Source of the DNA: an uncultured Oscillospiraceae bacterium
Lineage (GTDB): Bacteria; Bacillota; Clostridia; Oscillospirales; Oscillospiraceae
DNA: 64,000 nucleotides
Assembly: GCA_934569045.1 (NCBI GenBank)
Contig: CAKTJX010000003.1
Coordinates: 1 to 64,000 of the forward strand
Direction of reading: 5' to 3'
Part shown: one piece after another, positions 15,344 through 24,620 of the stretch
Numbering within the stretch: the first letter of the stretch is position 1
How the letters are laid out: each line of letters begins with the position of its first letter
The notes under the pieces: generated by a model
Database searches by the model: none
Seen by the model: the letters and a program-made list of their open reading frames with translations, nothing else
What the model was told of the DNA's origin: nothing
Program-made: the position numbers and the translations under genes

Positions 15344-16459
15344 ATGAAAATTACCAAGGTTGAACCCATTATGACCGGCTGGCGCCGCCTGTTTGTGAAG
15401 GTCTATACCGATGAGGGCATCATCGGCGTGGGCGAGGGCGGCAACTGGGGCTTCCGGGAGGCCATGGTAGGTGCGGTGCACCGGATGGAGGAGCCCCTGC
15501 TGGGCCAGGACCCCATGCGCATTGAGTACCTGAACAGCGAGCTCTATTCCCGCTTCAAGTTTGGCGGCACCGCCATCTGCGGCGCCATCTCCGCCATCGA
15601 CATTGCCCTGTGGGATATCAAGGGCAAGTATTACAACATGCCCATCTACGAAATGCTGGGCGGCGCTGTCCGGAAGAAAATCCGCCTCTGGGGCGTGGTC
15701 CGGGGCAAGAATATTCCCGAGAGCGTGGAATGCGCCAAGCAGCTGAAGGCCGAGGGCTATACCTGCATCCGCCTGAACCCCACCAACATCACGGAGGCAA
15801 ACGGCACCTTCGCCCGCCGGGAGGCCGCCATGAGCGAGATGATTCACGCTGTCCGGGAGGCCGTGGGCCTGGATGTGGATATCGGCTGCGAAATCCACCG
15901 CTCTCTGCAGCCCCATGAGAGCATCGCCCTCATGAAGCTGATCGAGGACTGCAACCTGCTGTTCTTCGAGGACCCCATCAATTACGAGAACTACAATACC
16001 CTCCAGGCCGTGGCCCGGAAGGCCGCCGCCCCCATCGGCGTGGGCGAGCGGAGCTTCTGCATTCAGGATGTGGATATGCTGCTGCGGGAAGACAACGTCA
16101 GCTTCCTGCGGCCCGATGTGTGCATCATGGGCGGGATCACCGGCTGCAAGAAGGCGGCTGCCATCGCCGAGAGCCACTATGTCAACGTCATCCCCCACAT
16201 TGCCACCGGCAGCATCAATATTGCCGCCAGCTTGCACCTGTCCGCCGCCATCCCCAATTTTGAGGTCATGGAAACCTGCCCCGCCCCCGGCGAGTGGGAG
16301 AAGATTCAGCAGGAGATCAAGACCCCCTTCGTCATCGAAAACGGTTATATGCTGCTGCCGGAGGGCCCCGGCCTCGGCGTGGAGCTGCGGGACGACATTC
16401 TGGAGACAGCCCCCTACCATGAGTGGACCTGGAACCTGAGCTACAACGAATACAAGTAA
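15344..16459 (+). CDS. Enolase-superfamily sugar-acid dehydratase (galactonate dehydratase-like) 1
   Basis: The 371-residue protein belongs to the mandelate racemase/muconate lactonizing enzyme fold. Metal ligands are E183, E209 and E235. H185 and H285 with E310 occupy the positions of the acid/base residues of D-galactonate dehydratase (DgoD), so acid-sugar dehydration to a 2-keto-3-deoxy sugar acid is likely. DgoD has Asp where E183 stands. The barrel motif SAIDIALWDIKGK is intact. ATG 15344 is 9 nt after AAGGAG; the ATG at 15338 is too close to that site. An alpha/beta hydrolase gene follows after 12 nt, suggesting an operon. Confidence 0.88.
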   Translation: MKITKVEPIMTGWRRLFVKVYTDEGIIGVGEGGNWGFREAMVGAVHRMEEPLLGQDPMRIEYLNSELYSRFKFGGTAICGAISAIDIALWDIKGKYYNMPIYEMLGGAVRKKIRLWGVVRGKNIPESVECAKQLKAEGYTCIRLNPTNITEANGTFARREAAMSEMIHAVREAVGLDVDIGCEIHRSLQPHESIALMKLIEDCNLLFFEDPINYENYNTLQAVARKAAAPIGVGERSFCIQDVDMLLREDNVSFLRPDVCIMGGITGCKKAAAIAESHYVNVIPHIATGSINIAASLHLSAAIPNFEVMETCPAPGEWEKIQQEIKTPFVIENGYMLLPEGPGLGVELRDDILETAPYHEWTWNLSYNEYK

Positions 16460-16471
16460 GGAGATCATCCC

Positions 16472-17344
16472 ATGACCAGAGAAGAAATGATTGCCATGGC
16501 AAAGGAGACCCGCAAGCAGGTCACCAATGCCCCGGTGCCCCCGGAGCTGCTGGCCCAGTTCCCCGTTACCATGACGGAAATTACCATCCCCACCAGCCTG
16601 GGAGACTGCAAGGCCTACCTCTCCACTACGGAGCGGATCACCCCCGGCGGCCCTCTGCTCATCAACCTCCACGGCGGCGGCTTCATCCAGTGCCGCCGGG
16701 CCAACGACGAGGTGTTCTGCCGCCGAATGACCTGCGACATGGACATGAAGGTCCTGGATATCGACTACCCCGTGGCCCCGGACTACCCCTTCCCCACCGC
16801 CCTGTACGAAAGCTATGACGCGGTGAAATGGGCCTTTGACCATGCGGCGGAGCTGGAAATCGACCCCAGCCGGGTCTGCCTCATGGGCCACAGCGCCGGG
16901 GGCAACCTGGTCTGCGGCATCCAGATGCTGGCCCAGCAGCGCGGGGACTTCCGCATTGCCCTGGCCGTGCTGGACTATCCTCCGCTGGACCTGAAAACAG
17001 ACCCGGCGGACAAGCCCAACCGGGGCACCGGCATCCCGCCGGAGCGGGGCCGACTCTACAATCTCTACTACCGGGATGATGACCAGGCAGACGACCCCCT
17101 GGTCTCCCCTGTCTTCGCCAGCGAGGAGCAGCTGTCCTCCTTCGCCAAAACTCTGGTGATCACCGCCGGGCTGGACAGCCTGTGCGAGGAGGCGGAGGGC
17201 TTTGCCCTGCGCTTAGGCCAGGCAGGCGTGGAGGTCACCCTGAAGCGCTTCCCCGATAACGGCCACGCCTTTGTCATCTACCGCCGGGGCGACTACCTGG
17301 AGGCAACGAAACTAATTCAGCGCTTTATCCGACAGAATCTCTAA
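16472..17344 (+). CDS. Alpha/beta hydrolase of the HSL esterase family
   Basis: The 290-residue cytoplasmic protein has the complete hormone-sensitive-lipase layout. The oxyanion motif is HGGGF (67-71), the nucleophile is S141 in GHSAGG, the acid is D235 and the base is H265 in NGHAF. It probably hydrolyses a carboxylic ester or lactone. Its place directly behind a sugar-acid dehydratase gene makes an acylated sugar acid or aldonolactone an attractive substrate, though this is inference. It ends at a strong terminator. Confidence 0.88.
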   Translation: MTREEMIAMAKETRKQVTNAPVPPELLAQFPVTMTEITIPTSLGDCKAYLSTTERITPGGPLLINLHGGGFIQCRRANDEVFCRRMTCDMDMKVLDIDYPVAPDYPFPTALYESYDAVKWAFDHAAELEIDPSRVCLMGHSAGGNLVCGIQMLAQQRGDFRIALAVLDYPPLDLKTDPADKPNRGTGIPPERGRLYNLYYRDDDQADDPLVSPVFASEEQLSSFAKTLVITAGLDSLCEEAEGFALRLGQAGVEVTLKRFPDNGHAFVIYRRGDYLEATKLIQRFIRQNL

Positions 17345-17350
17345 TTCCGT

Positions 17351-17382
17351 TTCCCCCAGCGTTTTTTCGCTGGGGGAATCTC
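17351..17382 (+). terminator. Terminator after the hydrolase
   Basis: TTCCCCCAGCG pairs with CGCTGGGGGAA around a TTTTTT loop. The following T-tract is short. Confidence 0.75.
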
Positions 17383-17391
17383 TGTATTTTC

Positions 17392-17420
17392 TTGACAGTG
17401 CCGGACAAAAACGATATGAT
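17392..17420 (+). promoter_or_regulatory. Promoter of the first LysR gene
   Basis: Consensus TTGACA and TATGAT are separated by 17 nt. Confidence 0.8.
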
Positions 17421-17468
17421 AGCAGTAATCATCCAATCACTTTTTTGGATTGCAAAGGAGGTTCACTT

Positions 17469-18419
17469 ATGACGCTGGATAAGCTGGACTATGTTCTGAC
17501 CCTGGCCGAGGAGCGGAATATGCGTCGGGCAGCAGCCAGGCTCTATATCTCCCAGCCGGGGCTCACCGCCTATATCAATAAGCTGGAGAGCTACCTGGGG
17601 GTCAAACTGTTCGACCGCACCAAGTCCCCCATCCAGATCACAGAGGCCGGGGCCCTGTATATCTCCAAAATGAAGGAGCTGCAGCAGAGCGAAAGCGTGC
17701 TGCGCAGCCAGCTCATGGACATGGGCAACCACCGCCGGGCCTTCCGCATCGGCATCGGCATGACCCGGGGCAGCCAGTGGCTGCCGGTGCTGCTGCCCGC
17801 CTTTCAGAGGCTCCACCCGGAGGTCTCCGTGAGAATCGCGGAGTCCAGTATCCCGGAACTGGAAAGCGGCGTGGCCAATGGCTCCGTGGATGTGGCCTTT
17901 GGGGCCTTCAACGTGGCCTTTCCGGAACTGACCTACGAGACCCTGCGGGAGGAGCTGATCTACTGCATCGTCCCCCGTTCCGCCCCCTGCGCCAGGGATT
18001 TACCCAGCCATATGGCCACGGTGTACCACCCCATGCGGGTAGACCCCGCCCTATTAAAGGATATGACCTTCCTGGGCCCCAGCCCTGTCAACGGCTTTTT
18101 CCAGTTCATTCAGAACATCTACCAGCAGACGGAGCTGCGCCCCAAGGACACTATCCCCATGAGCAACCTGGACACGGCCTACCGTCTGGCCGCCCTGGGC
18201 TGCGGAGCGCTGATTATCAACGCCTTTGACTTCCACCGGCAGTACCCCCAGCTGGACACCAAGCTGGCCTTCTTCCTCCTGGGCGACACCCCCACCTACC
18301 GTATTTCCCGCATGGCCTATCGGGCAGACACCCCAAACGCCGACCTGATCGCGGACCTGCGGGACATCGTCTACAAGCAGCTCCTTCCCATCCTGGCGGA
18401 GGGCTGCCCCCACATCTAA
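17469..18419 (+). CDS. LysR-family transcriptional regulator 1
   Basis: The 316-residue protein starts at ATG 17469 after AAGGAGGTTCACTT. The N-terminal HTH reads LDYVLTLAEERNMRRAAARLYISQPGLTAYINKLESYLG, followed by the linker helix and a periplasmic-binding-protein-like effector domain. It is closely related in its HTH (LDYVLxxAEERN...RLYISQPxLTxYxNxLE) to the regulator at 21236-22186, pointing to duplication. It is flanked by enolase-family genes and is likely to sense a sugar acid or its keto-deoxy product. Confidence 0.92.
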   Translation: MTLDKLDYVLTLAEERNMRRAAARLYISQPGLTAYINKLESYLGVKLFDRTKSPIQITEAGALYISKMKELQQSESVLRSQLMDMGNHRRAFRIGIGMTRGSQWLPVLLPAFQRLHPEVSVRIAESSIPELESGVANGSVDVAFGAFNVAFPELTYETLREELIYCIVPRSAPCARDLPSHMATVYHPMRVDPALLKDMTFLGPSPVNGFFQFIQNIYQQTELRPKDTIPMSNLDTAYRLAALGCGALIINAFDFHRQYPQLDTKLAFFLLGDTPTYRISRMAYRADTPNADLIADLRDIVYKQLLPILAEGCPHI

Positions 18420-18428
18420 AGGAATCCA

Positions 18429-18468
18429 AAGCCCTCTGATCATTTTTCCTGATCACAGGGCTTTTTTA
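18429..18468 (+). terminator. Terminator after LysR 1
   Basis: GCCCTCTGATCA pairs with TGATCACAGGGC, followed by TTTTTT. Confidence 0.85.
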
Positions 18469-18474
18469 TTTGAT

Positions 18475-18503
18475 TTGACGTTTCCGAAGGATTTCTGTAT
18501 GAT
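18475..18503 (+). promoter_or_regulatory. Promoter of the second enolase-family gene
   Basis: TTGACG and TATGAT are separated by 17 nt. Confidence 0.75.
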
Positions 18504-18550
18504 TATGTCGAATGAAACAAAAACACGAATACATACAAGGAGGTTCCTAT

Positions 18551-19693
18551 ATGAAAGTCACAAGTCTGGAGCTGGTTCCCGCCAGCAAATACCTGTTCAT
18601 CAAGCTGCACACCGATGCTGGCATCACCGGCATCGGCGAGGTGGGTGCCTGGGGCTACATTGACGGCACCATCGGCGTTCTCAAAAAGCTGGAGGGCTAC
18701 ATCGTGGGCCAGGACCCCATGCGCATTGAGCACCACTGGCAGTATATGTACCGCAGCATGTACTTCCGGGGCAGCATCCTCATGAGCGCCATCTCCGCCA
18801 TCGACATTGCCCTGTGGGATATCAAGGGCAAAGCCCTGGGGGTGCCCGTCTACGAGCTGCTGGGCGGCAAGTGCCGGGACAAGGTCCGCACCTACCCCGC
18901 CGTCTTCAAGTTCACCCCGGAGGAAATGGCCGCCGAGTGTGTCAAGGTCAAGGAGCAGGGCTTCACCGCTGCCCGCCTGATGATCACCGGCGACATCCGG
19001 GCCAAGGTAGCCGCCTATGAGGAGGGCATCTACAGCCACCGGGTAGCCAGCCAGATCGCTCGGGTCAAGGCCTGCAGGGAAGCCGTGGGCGATGACTTCG
19101 ACCTGATCCTGGAGGTCCACCGCAGCATGAACCCCATGGATGCCATCGCCTTTGCCAAGGGCGTGGAGGCCTACCGTCCATTGTTCCTGGAAGACCCCAT
19201 CCCCCCCGACAGCAACGCCGTCATGGCCGAGGTTGCCTCCAAGACCAGCCTGCCCATCGCCTCCGGCGAGCGCTTTATCAACATCCAGGAGTTTGAGGAC
19301 CTGATGAACCGGGGCGCTGCCCGCTACGTCCGGCCCGATGTGTGCGCCCTGGGCGGCATCACCCCCTGCAAGAAGGTCGCCGCCATGGCCGAGGCCCACT
19401 ATGTGGAAATCGTGCCCCACAACCCCCTGGGCCCCGTGTCCACCGCCGCCTGCCTGCAGCTGGATGCCGCCGTGCCCAACGTGTGCATCCAAGAGTTCCC
19501 CAGCTTCTATCTCCAGGGCAACGAGAGCAAAATGATCACGAAGCCCCTGGAGCTGGATCGTGGCTACCTGGTAGTGCCTGACGCCCCCGGCATCGGCATT
19601 GAGCTGGTGGAGAATATTACTGAGCTCTTCCCCCCTGCCCAGCGGAGCATCAACTGCCAGATTGGCTTTGACGGTGCGGTTCGGGATGTGTAA
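18551..19693 (+). CDS. Enolase-superfamily sugar-acid dehydratase (galactonate dehydratase-like) 2
   Basis: The 380-residue paralogue shows E188, E214 and E240 as metal ligands with H190, H290 and E315 in the DgoD-type catalytic positions. Motifs are SAISAIDIALWDIKGK, LFLEDPIPPD, RPDVCALGGIT and IVPHNPLGPVS, the last being very close to the DgoD text APHCPLGPI. ATG 18551 follows AGGAGGTTCCTAT. It is preceded by its own promoter and followed, after a 177-nt gap with another promoter, by an SLC13-type permease. The exact aldonate cannot be read from sequence. Confidence 0.88.
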   Translation: MKVTSLELVPASKYLFIKLHTDAGITGIGEVGAWGYIDGTIGVLKKLEGYIVGQDPMRIEHHWQYMYRSMYFRGSILMSAISAIDIALWDIKGKALGVPVYELLGGKCRDKVRTYPAVFKFTPEEMAAECVKVKEQGFTAARLMITGDIRAKVAAYEEGIYSHRVASQIARVKACREAVGDDFDLILEVHRSMNPMDAIAFAKGVEAYRPLFLEDPIPPDSNAVMAEVASKTSLPIASGERFINIQEFEDLMNRGAARYVRPDVCALGGITPCKKVAAMAEAHYVEIVPHNPLGPVSTAACLQLDAAVPNVCIQEFPSFYLQGNESKMITKPLELDRGYLVVPDAPGIGIELVENITELFPPAQRSINCQIGFDGAVRDV

Positions 19694-19782
19694 TTGTTCG
19701 ATCTGCACAATTATATGCGTCTGGTTTTAAACATTCTGACCACTTTATCTGATTATTTTATCCTGCGATAAAAAACCTATAT

Positions 19783-19811
19783 TAGACAACCCGCATTGGG
19801 CGTGTTACAAT
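19783..19811 (+). promoter_or_regulatory. Promoter of the SLC13-type permease
   Basis: TAGACA and TACAAT are separated by 17 nt, with the start codon about 55 nt downstream. Confidence 0.65.
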
Positions 19812-19870
19812 TTCTTCATAAATATGGCGGGCTTCGACAGCTTCCGCCACAAAAAATAGGAGGATACACA

Positions 19871-21187
19871 ATGAACGCGCAACTCATCATCTGTCTGGTC
19901 ATCTTCGTGCTGACCTGCGCCGGCTACATGACCGGTGTATGGAGCCTCGGCACCGTGGCCATGACCTCTCTGCTGGCGCTGTCCCTCACCGGCTGCCTGG
20001 CTCCCAAGGAAGCCCTGGGCTACTTCGCCAACAACAACGTCATCATGATCGCCGCCATGAGCGTGGTTGCCGCGGGCTTCAACAAAACGAAGTTCTGCTC
20101 CAACCTGGCAAACGCCATCTCCAAGGCCGCAAAGGGCAGCCTGACCAAGGTTCTGTTCCTGTACTGCCTGCTGGCCATGCTGCTGAGCCAGATGGTCCAG
20201 TCCCCTGTAGTCGTCTTCGGCATCGTGGCCCCCCTGTGCATGACCTCCGCTGAGGCCATGGGCGTGTCCAAGTCCAAGATCACCCTGCCCCTGGGCCTGG
20301 TTTCCATCTCCACCTGCTGCACTCTGCCCATCGGCACCGGTGCCACCCAGGCCGCCGAGCTGAACGGCTACATTGCCTCCTACTATGATAACCTGGAAGG
20401 TTTCACCGGCACCGTGCCCGTGGTCAACTTCTTTGACCCCATGATTGCCCGTCTGCCCATGCTGATCATCACCGTTCTGTACTGCGCTTTCGTTGCCTAC
20501 AAGTTTGCCCCCGATAAGGAAGACCTGGCCGCGAAGACTGATGCCGCCCAGAAGGCCGCCCAGGCCCAGCTGAGCCCCGTGTCCGAGGTTGCCGGCATCG
20601 TCATCTTCTTCGGAACCGCAATTGCCCTGATGCTCCAGGCCTCCTCCCTGAAGTTCCTGCAGATCTGGCAGATCTGCCTGGCCGGTGCCGTCCTGATGGT
20701 TATTTTCGGTGTCCTGAAGCCCAAGCAGGCCGCCCAGTCCGTGCCTCTGAGCATGCTGTTCCTGATCGTCGGAGCGCTGGCTATGGCCGGTGCTTTGGCC
20801 GGCACCGGTGCCGGTGACTGGATCGGCGGCGGCATCAGCAAGATGGTCTCCGTCATGAACAACAACTACCTGGTGGGCCTGGTCTTCTTCATCGTGCCCT
20901 TCATCCTGACCCAGTTCATGTCCAACCGCGGCACTATGCTGATCTTCATCCCCATCGCCATCGCCACCTGCTACAACGTGGGCGGCAACCCCGTAGGTCT
21001 GATCATCCTGATCCAGGCCGGCTGCCTCACCGCCTTTATGACCCCCATGGCCACCGCTGCTGTGCCCTACATGATGGAGTACGGCAACTACGACCAGAAG
21101 GACCTGCTGAAGGGCGGCTGGCTCTACGCCATCATCGCCTGCATCGTCTCCGTAGGCTGGATCATGACCATGTATCCTGTGCTGTAA
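19871..21187 (+). CDS. SLC13/ArsB-NhaD superfamily anion permease 1
   Basis: The 438-residue protein has about eleven hydrophobic helices and two inward repeats typical of the ion-transporter superfamily. The first repeat region is LPIGTGATQAAELNG. The second is TQFMSNRGTMLIFIPIA together with LTAFMTPMATAAVPYMM. Such permeases carry di- or monocarboxylates with Na+ or H+. Being placed between sugar-acid dehydratase genes, it is a good candidate for sugar-acid uptake. ATG 19871 lies 8 nt after AGGAGG. A strong terminator follows. Confidence 0.85.
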   Translation: MNAQLIICLVIFVLTCAGYMTGVWSLGTVAMTSLLALSLTGCLAPKEALGYFANNNVIMIAAMSVVAAGFNKTKFCSNLANAISKAAKGSLTKVLFLYCLLAMLLSQMVQSPVVVFGIVAPLCMTSAEAMGVSKSKITLPLGLVSISTCCTLPIGTGATQAAELNGYIASYYDNLEGFTGTVPVVNFFDPMIARLPMLIITVLYCAFVAYKFAPDKEDLAAKTDAAQKAAQAQLSPVSEVAGIVIFFGTAIALMLQASSLKFLQIWQICLAGAVLMVIFGVLKPKQAAQSVPLSMLFLIVGALAMAGALAGTGAGDWIGGGISKMVSVMNNNYLVGLVFFIVPFILTQFMSNRGTMLIFIPIAIATCYNVGGNPVGLIILIQAGCLTAFMTPMATAAVPYMMEYGNYDQKDLLKGGWLYAIIACIVSVGWIMTMYPVL

Positions 21188-21201
21188 GCCATATGCAAAC
21201 G

Positions 21202-21234
21202 TTTTCCGCCAGTGCGAAACGCACTGGCGGAATT
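21202..21234. terminator. Bidirectional terminator
   Basis: TTCCGCCAGTGCG pairs perfectly with CGCACTGGCGGAA and is followed by TTTTTATTTT. It separates the permease from the convergent LysR gene. Confidence 0.88.
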
Positions 21235-21235
21235 T

Positions 21236-22186
21236 TTATTTTGGAATCACGCAATTGCTGCAATCCATCAGCACGGAGGAACGGACAATTTCCAGAAAGT
21301 CCTGGATCAGCGCACCCTTGATGCTGTCCGGGTGGTACACCGCCACGCAGCGGCGCAGGGCCTGCATGCCCGGCAGGACGAAGAAATCAATGTCCTCCAG
21401 CTTGAGCCCCGGTGTCTGCTCCACCACCGGGCCGGATAGCAGCTGAACCCCTAATCCCTGAGCCATGAGCTTTGCTCCGGTGCTCAGATTTCCGATGGCA
21501 ATGGTCCGGGCGGGGTGGAGCCCGTTTTCCCGAATGAGCGTTTCATAGCTGGCATACAGGCCGTTTCCGATTCCCGGCGTGATGAAGGGCAACCCCCGCA
21601 GCTGCTCCGGCTGGGCTGGATAGGGATGGGCAATGTCATAGAGTCCCCGCTTCTCCCTGGGAATCACCCCAAAGCGCTTGTGGGCGGCCAGAAATACCTT
21701 TTCAAACATCAGCTCTTCAACGGCAAAATCTGGCGAGGCCGTGGGGTAGGCCCCGATCACCAGATCCACCCGCTGCTGCTCCAGGCCCTCGTAAATAGCC
21801 TCCTCGGACTTCTGCAAAACCTGGATGTTTGTCTGAGGATGGCGGGCACAGAATTCCGGCAGCAGAATGGGCATCCAGTGGTTCCCCCGAACCTGACCGA
21901 TGCCCACCACCAAGGTCTGGGTGGGATTGGACATGAACTTCAAATCGCTGCGAATGGTCCGCTCCGCCATGGCCACCTGCTTCATCTTCTGCACATAGTA
22001 CTGCCCCGCCTGGGTAATGGCAATGGGGGATTTTGTCCGGTCAAAGAGCTTGGTTCCCAGCTCCTCTTCCAGCCGGTTCAGGTACAGCGTCAGGGTGGGC
22101 TGGGAGATATAGAGCCGCTGGGCCGCCTTGGTCAGGTTCCGCTCCTCCGCCACCGCCAGCACATAATCCAGTTTTTCATAGAGCAT
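21236..22186 (-). CDS. LysR-family transcriptional regulator 2
   Basis: The 316-residue protein starts at ATG 22186 with GGAG 7 nt upstream. Its HTH is LDYVLAVAEERNLTKAAQRLYISQPTLTLYLNRLEEELG, and the effector domain follows. It is divergently oriented to the enolase-family gene at 22353 with overlapping control DNA, the usual LysR arrangement, and probably controls that gene. A collapsed copy of a close relative, with a matching promoter, remains at 30924-31104. Confidence 0.93.
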   Translation of the reverse strand: MLYEKLDYVLAVAEERNLTKAAQRLYISQPTLTLYLNRLEEELGTKLFDRTKSPIAITQAGQYYVQKMKQVAMAERTIRSDLKFMSNPTQTLVVGIGQVRGNHWMPILLPEFCARHPQTNIQVLQKSEEAIYEGLEQQRVDLVIGAYPTASPDFAVEELMFEKVFLAAHKRFGVIPREKRGLYDIAHPYPAQPEQLRGLPFITPGIGNGLYASYETLIRENGLHPARTIAIGNLSTGAKLMAQGLGVQLLSGPVVEQTPGLKLEDIDFFVLPGMQALRRCVAVYHPDSIKGALIQDFLEIVRSSVLMDCSNCVIPK

Positions 22187-22213
22187 GGGAAAGCTCCTTT
22201 CCGTTTTTCTTCC

Positions 22214-22242
22214 ATTATAGCGTGTTTTTTTCCGGGTGTAAA
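22214..22242 (-). promoter_or_regulatory. Promoter of LysR 2
   Basis: TTTACA and TATAAT are separated by 17 nt on the minus strand. A near-identical promoter is retained at 31076-31104. Confidence 0.8.
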
Positions 22243-22286
22243 CCGTCCGGCCATAAAAAACATCAATAATCCAAAAGGAAACGCTA

Positions 22287-22316
22287 TTCGACTTTTCTTC
22301 CGGCAAATTATACAAT
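22287..22316 (+). promoter_or_regulatory. Promoter of the 22353-24618 operon
   Basis: TTCGAC and TACAAT are 18 nt apart. The weak -35 box fits an activator-dependent promoter under LysR 2. Confidence 0.55.
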
Positions 22317-22352
22317 ATAGACAGAAATAAGGAAACCGACAAGGAGGCTCCT

Positions 22353-23429
22353 ATGAAAATCACAAAAGTCTACACCGAAAAATACCGCTGGCCCAAAGAA
22401 AAACCCATTGCCAACGGCAAGCACGTCTACACCCACAACGACCTGAATCTGCTGGTCATCGAAACCGACGCTGGGCTCACCGGCTATGGCTGCAGCTGGG
22501 CCATTGAGTTTGCCGAATCCATGGGCAAGGCCATTCTGGGCCAGGACCCCCTGAACAACGAGCGGCTCTGGCCGATGACCTATGTGCCCAAATTCATCGG
22601 CCGCCGGGGCACCAGCTGTAAAACCGTCTCCGCCATCGACATTGCCCTCTGGGATATCAAGGCCAAGGCCGCAGGGATGCCTCTTTACCGCCTGCTGGGC
22701 GGGGCCCGGGAGAAGGTGCCCTGCTATGTGGCCGGTGGGTACTATGCCCAGGGAAAGGGTATCCGGGAATTGCAGGCAGAGATGGAGCAGTATTTGAGCT
22801 GGGGCGTTCACGCCGTCAAGATGAAGGTGGGCGGTGTCTCCATGGAGGAGGACCGGGCCCGGGTGAAGGCCGTCCGGGAGGTCATCGGTCCGGAAACCAC
22901 GCTGATGCTGGATGCCAACTGCGCCTACAAATTCTTTGAGGCCATCCGCTTCTCCCATATGGTAGAGGAATTCAACCCCTATTGGTTCGAGGAGCCTGTG
23001 GATGCTGACGACTACGACGGCTATCGCAAGGTTGCCGCCAAGAGCAATATTCCCATCGCCTGCGGCGAAAATGAGGTCACCCGCTTCGGCTTCCGGGACC
23101 TGATGTCCACCGGGGCCGTCAGCATTCTGAACCCGGACGCAGCCAGTCTGGGCGGTGTCACGGAATTTATGAAGGTAGCCTCCTATGCCGATGCCAACGG
23201 CATCATCCTGAGCCCCCACGGCCAGCAGCAGCTGCACATCCACCTGGACTGCGCCGTGCCCAACGTAAACTTTGCCGAGTTCTATCCCCCGCAGTACGAT
23301 GCCAAGGTCTATGAGGCCTTCCAGAACCCCGTGGTCTTCAACCCCGATGGCACCGTCAGCCCCAGCCAGGCCCCCGGTGCCGGGTTGGACATCAACCGGG
23401 ACGTACTGGAACCCTATCGGATTGGGTAA
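22353..23429 (+). CDS. Enolase-superfamily enzyme, mandelate-racemase subgroup (KxK)
   Basis: The 358-residue protein differs from the other three paralogues. It has K156-M-K158 (the KxK base motif), metal ligands D187, E213 and E239, and a D262/H289 pair equivalent to the Asp-His dyad of mandelate racemase. This is the catalytic set of acid-sugar dehydratases and racemases of the MR subgroup. N189 in LDANCAYKF is also typical. The ATG follows AAGGAGGCTCCT. The next enolase-family gene starts 13 nt downstream, so the two form an operon and may act on stereoisomers of one substrate. Confidence 0.88.
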   Translation: MKITKVYTEKYRWPKEKPIANGKHVYTHNDLNLLVIETDAGLTGYGCSWAIEFAESMGKAILGQDPLNNERLWPMTYVPKFIGRRGTSCKTVSAIDIALWDIKAKAAGMPLYRLLGGAREKVPCYVAGGYYAQGKGIRELQAEMEQYLSWGVHAVKMKVGGVSMEEDRARVKAVREVIGPETTLMLDANCAYKFFEAIRFSHMVEEFNPYWFEEPVDADDYDGYRKVAAKSNIPIACGENEVTRFGFRDLMSTGAVSILNPDAASLGGVTEFMKVASYADANGIILSPHGQQQLHIHLDCAVPNVNFAEFYPPQYDAKVYEAFQNPVVFNPDGTVSPSQAPGAGLDINRDVLEPYRIG

Positions 23430-23442
23430 GGAGGAAGCGGAC

Positions 23443-24618
23443 ATGAAAATTACCGATGTAAAAGTTCTGCGGGCCAACCGGGCCGTCTACTGCAAAATTG
23501 AAACCGATGCCGGAATTACCGGCCTGGGAGAAAGCGGCGCCTGGGGCTTCCTGGAAGCCTCCGCCCAGGCAATTTACACCATGAAGGACTATCTGCTGGA
23601 CAAGAATCCTCTGGACATTGAGCACCACTGGCAGTACCTCTATCGTTTCTCCCATTTCCGTGGGGCTGCCGTCATGGGCGCGCTGTCCGCCATTGACATT
23701 GCCCTGTATGACATTGCGGGCAAATTCTTCGGCGTTCCGGTTTATCAGCTGCTTGGCGGCAAGTGCCGGGACAAGATTCGGGTCTACAACCACACCGCCG
23801 GACGGACGGAGGAGGAGCTGGTTGCCAATGCCATCCGGGGTGTAGAGCAGGGCTTCACTGCCCTGGGCCACCTGAACCCCTACCTGGACGAGCCCCGGAC
23901 CCAGCCCTATGCCGACAGCAGCGCCGCCATGCTCTACAAGGCGGAACGGCGCGTCGCCAAAATCCGGGAGGCCGTAGGCGAGGAAGTGGACCTGTGCCTG
24001 GAGCTGCATCGGCGGCTGGAACCCGGTCTGGCCGTCCAGCTCTCCGCCCGACTGGAACCCTATAACCCCATGTTCCTAGAGGACCCCATCCGCCCGGACA
24101 ACTTTGACGAGATGGGCAATGTGGCCCGCCAGTGCCGGATTCCCATTGCCACCGGCGAGCGGATTCACACCGTCCACGAATTTGAGCAGCTATTGAATCG
24201 GAACGCCTGCAGCTACGTCCGGGCCTCCCTGGGTGTCTGCGGCGGCTTCACCGGGGCGAAGAAAATCGCCGCCGTGGCAGAGGCCCACCACAAGAGCCTG
24301 GTGCCACACAACCCCTGCAGCCCCGTGATGACCAACGCCGTAGCCCAATTCGTGGCCGCCACAGACAACATCGCCATCACAGAGTACCCGGACCCCAACG
24401 CCGCCTCCGTAGCCGACCATCTGACGGTTTCCGGCGTAAAGCTGCGGCAGCGGGACATGGTGGACCACATCCCGGAGGTGAAAAACGGCTACCTGGAAAT
24501 CCCCCAGGAGCCCGGCATCGGCATCGACCTGATCCCGGACGTAGAAGAGAAATTCCCCTTCCGCCCCCACAAGGTCATGACCCGCCTGAATCTGGACGGC
24601 TCGATTTGTGACCAGTAA
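23443..24618 (+). CDS. Enolase-superfamily sugar-acid dehydratase (galactonate dehydratase-like) 3
   Basis: The 391-residue paralogue carries E187, E213 and E239 as metal ligands and H189, H289 and E314 at the DgoD catalytic positions. Two conserved segments deviate: IDIALYDIAGK replaces IDIALWDIKGK, and YVRASLGVCGG replaces YVRPDVCxxGG, losing the aspartate of that strand. A 20-residue insertion (about 145-165) lies in the region that caps the active site. ATG 23443 follows AAGGAGGAAGCGGAC. The gene ends 2 nt before a TGAAATC repeat. Confidence 0.86.
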   Translation: MKITDVKVLRANRAVYCKIETDAGITGLGESGAWGFLEASAQAIYTMKDYLLDKNPLDIEHHWQYLYRFSHFRGAAVMGALSAIDIALYDIAGKFFGVPVYQLLGGKCRDKIRVYNHTAGRTEEELVANAIRGVEQGFTALGHLNPYLDEPRTQPYADSSAAMLYKAERRVAKIREAVGEEVDLCLELHRRLEPGLAVQLSARLEPYNPMFLEDPIRPDNFDEMGNVARQCRIPIATGERIHTVHEFEQLLNRNACSYVRASLGVCGGFTGAKKIAAVAEAHHKSLVPHNPCSPVMTNAVAQFVAATDNIAITEYPDPNAASVADHLTVSGVKLRQRDMVDHIPEVKNGYLEIPQEPGIGIDLIPDVEEKFPFRPHKVMTRLNLDGSICDQ

Positions 24619-24620
24619 GG

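Noticed and set aside
15308..16891. Minus-strand frame of more than 500 codons opposite the first dehydratase and hydrolase genes
   Set aside because: Its composition is that of antisense to an enolase-family gene, and similar frames occur opposite the other three paralogues. No start signal supports it.
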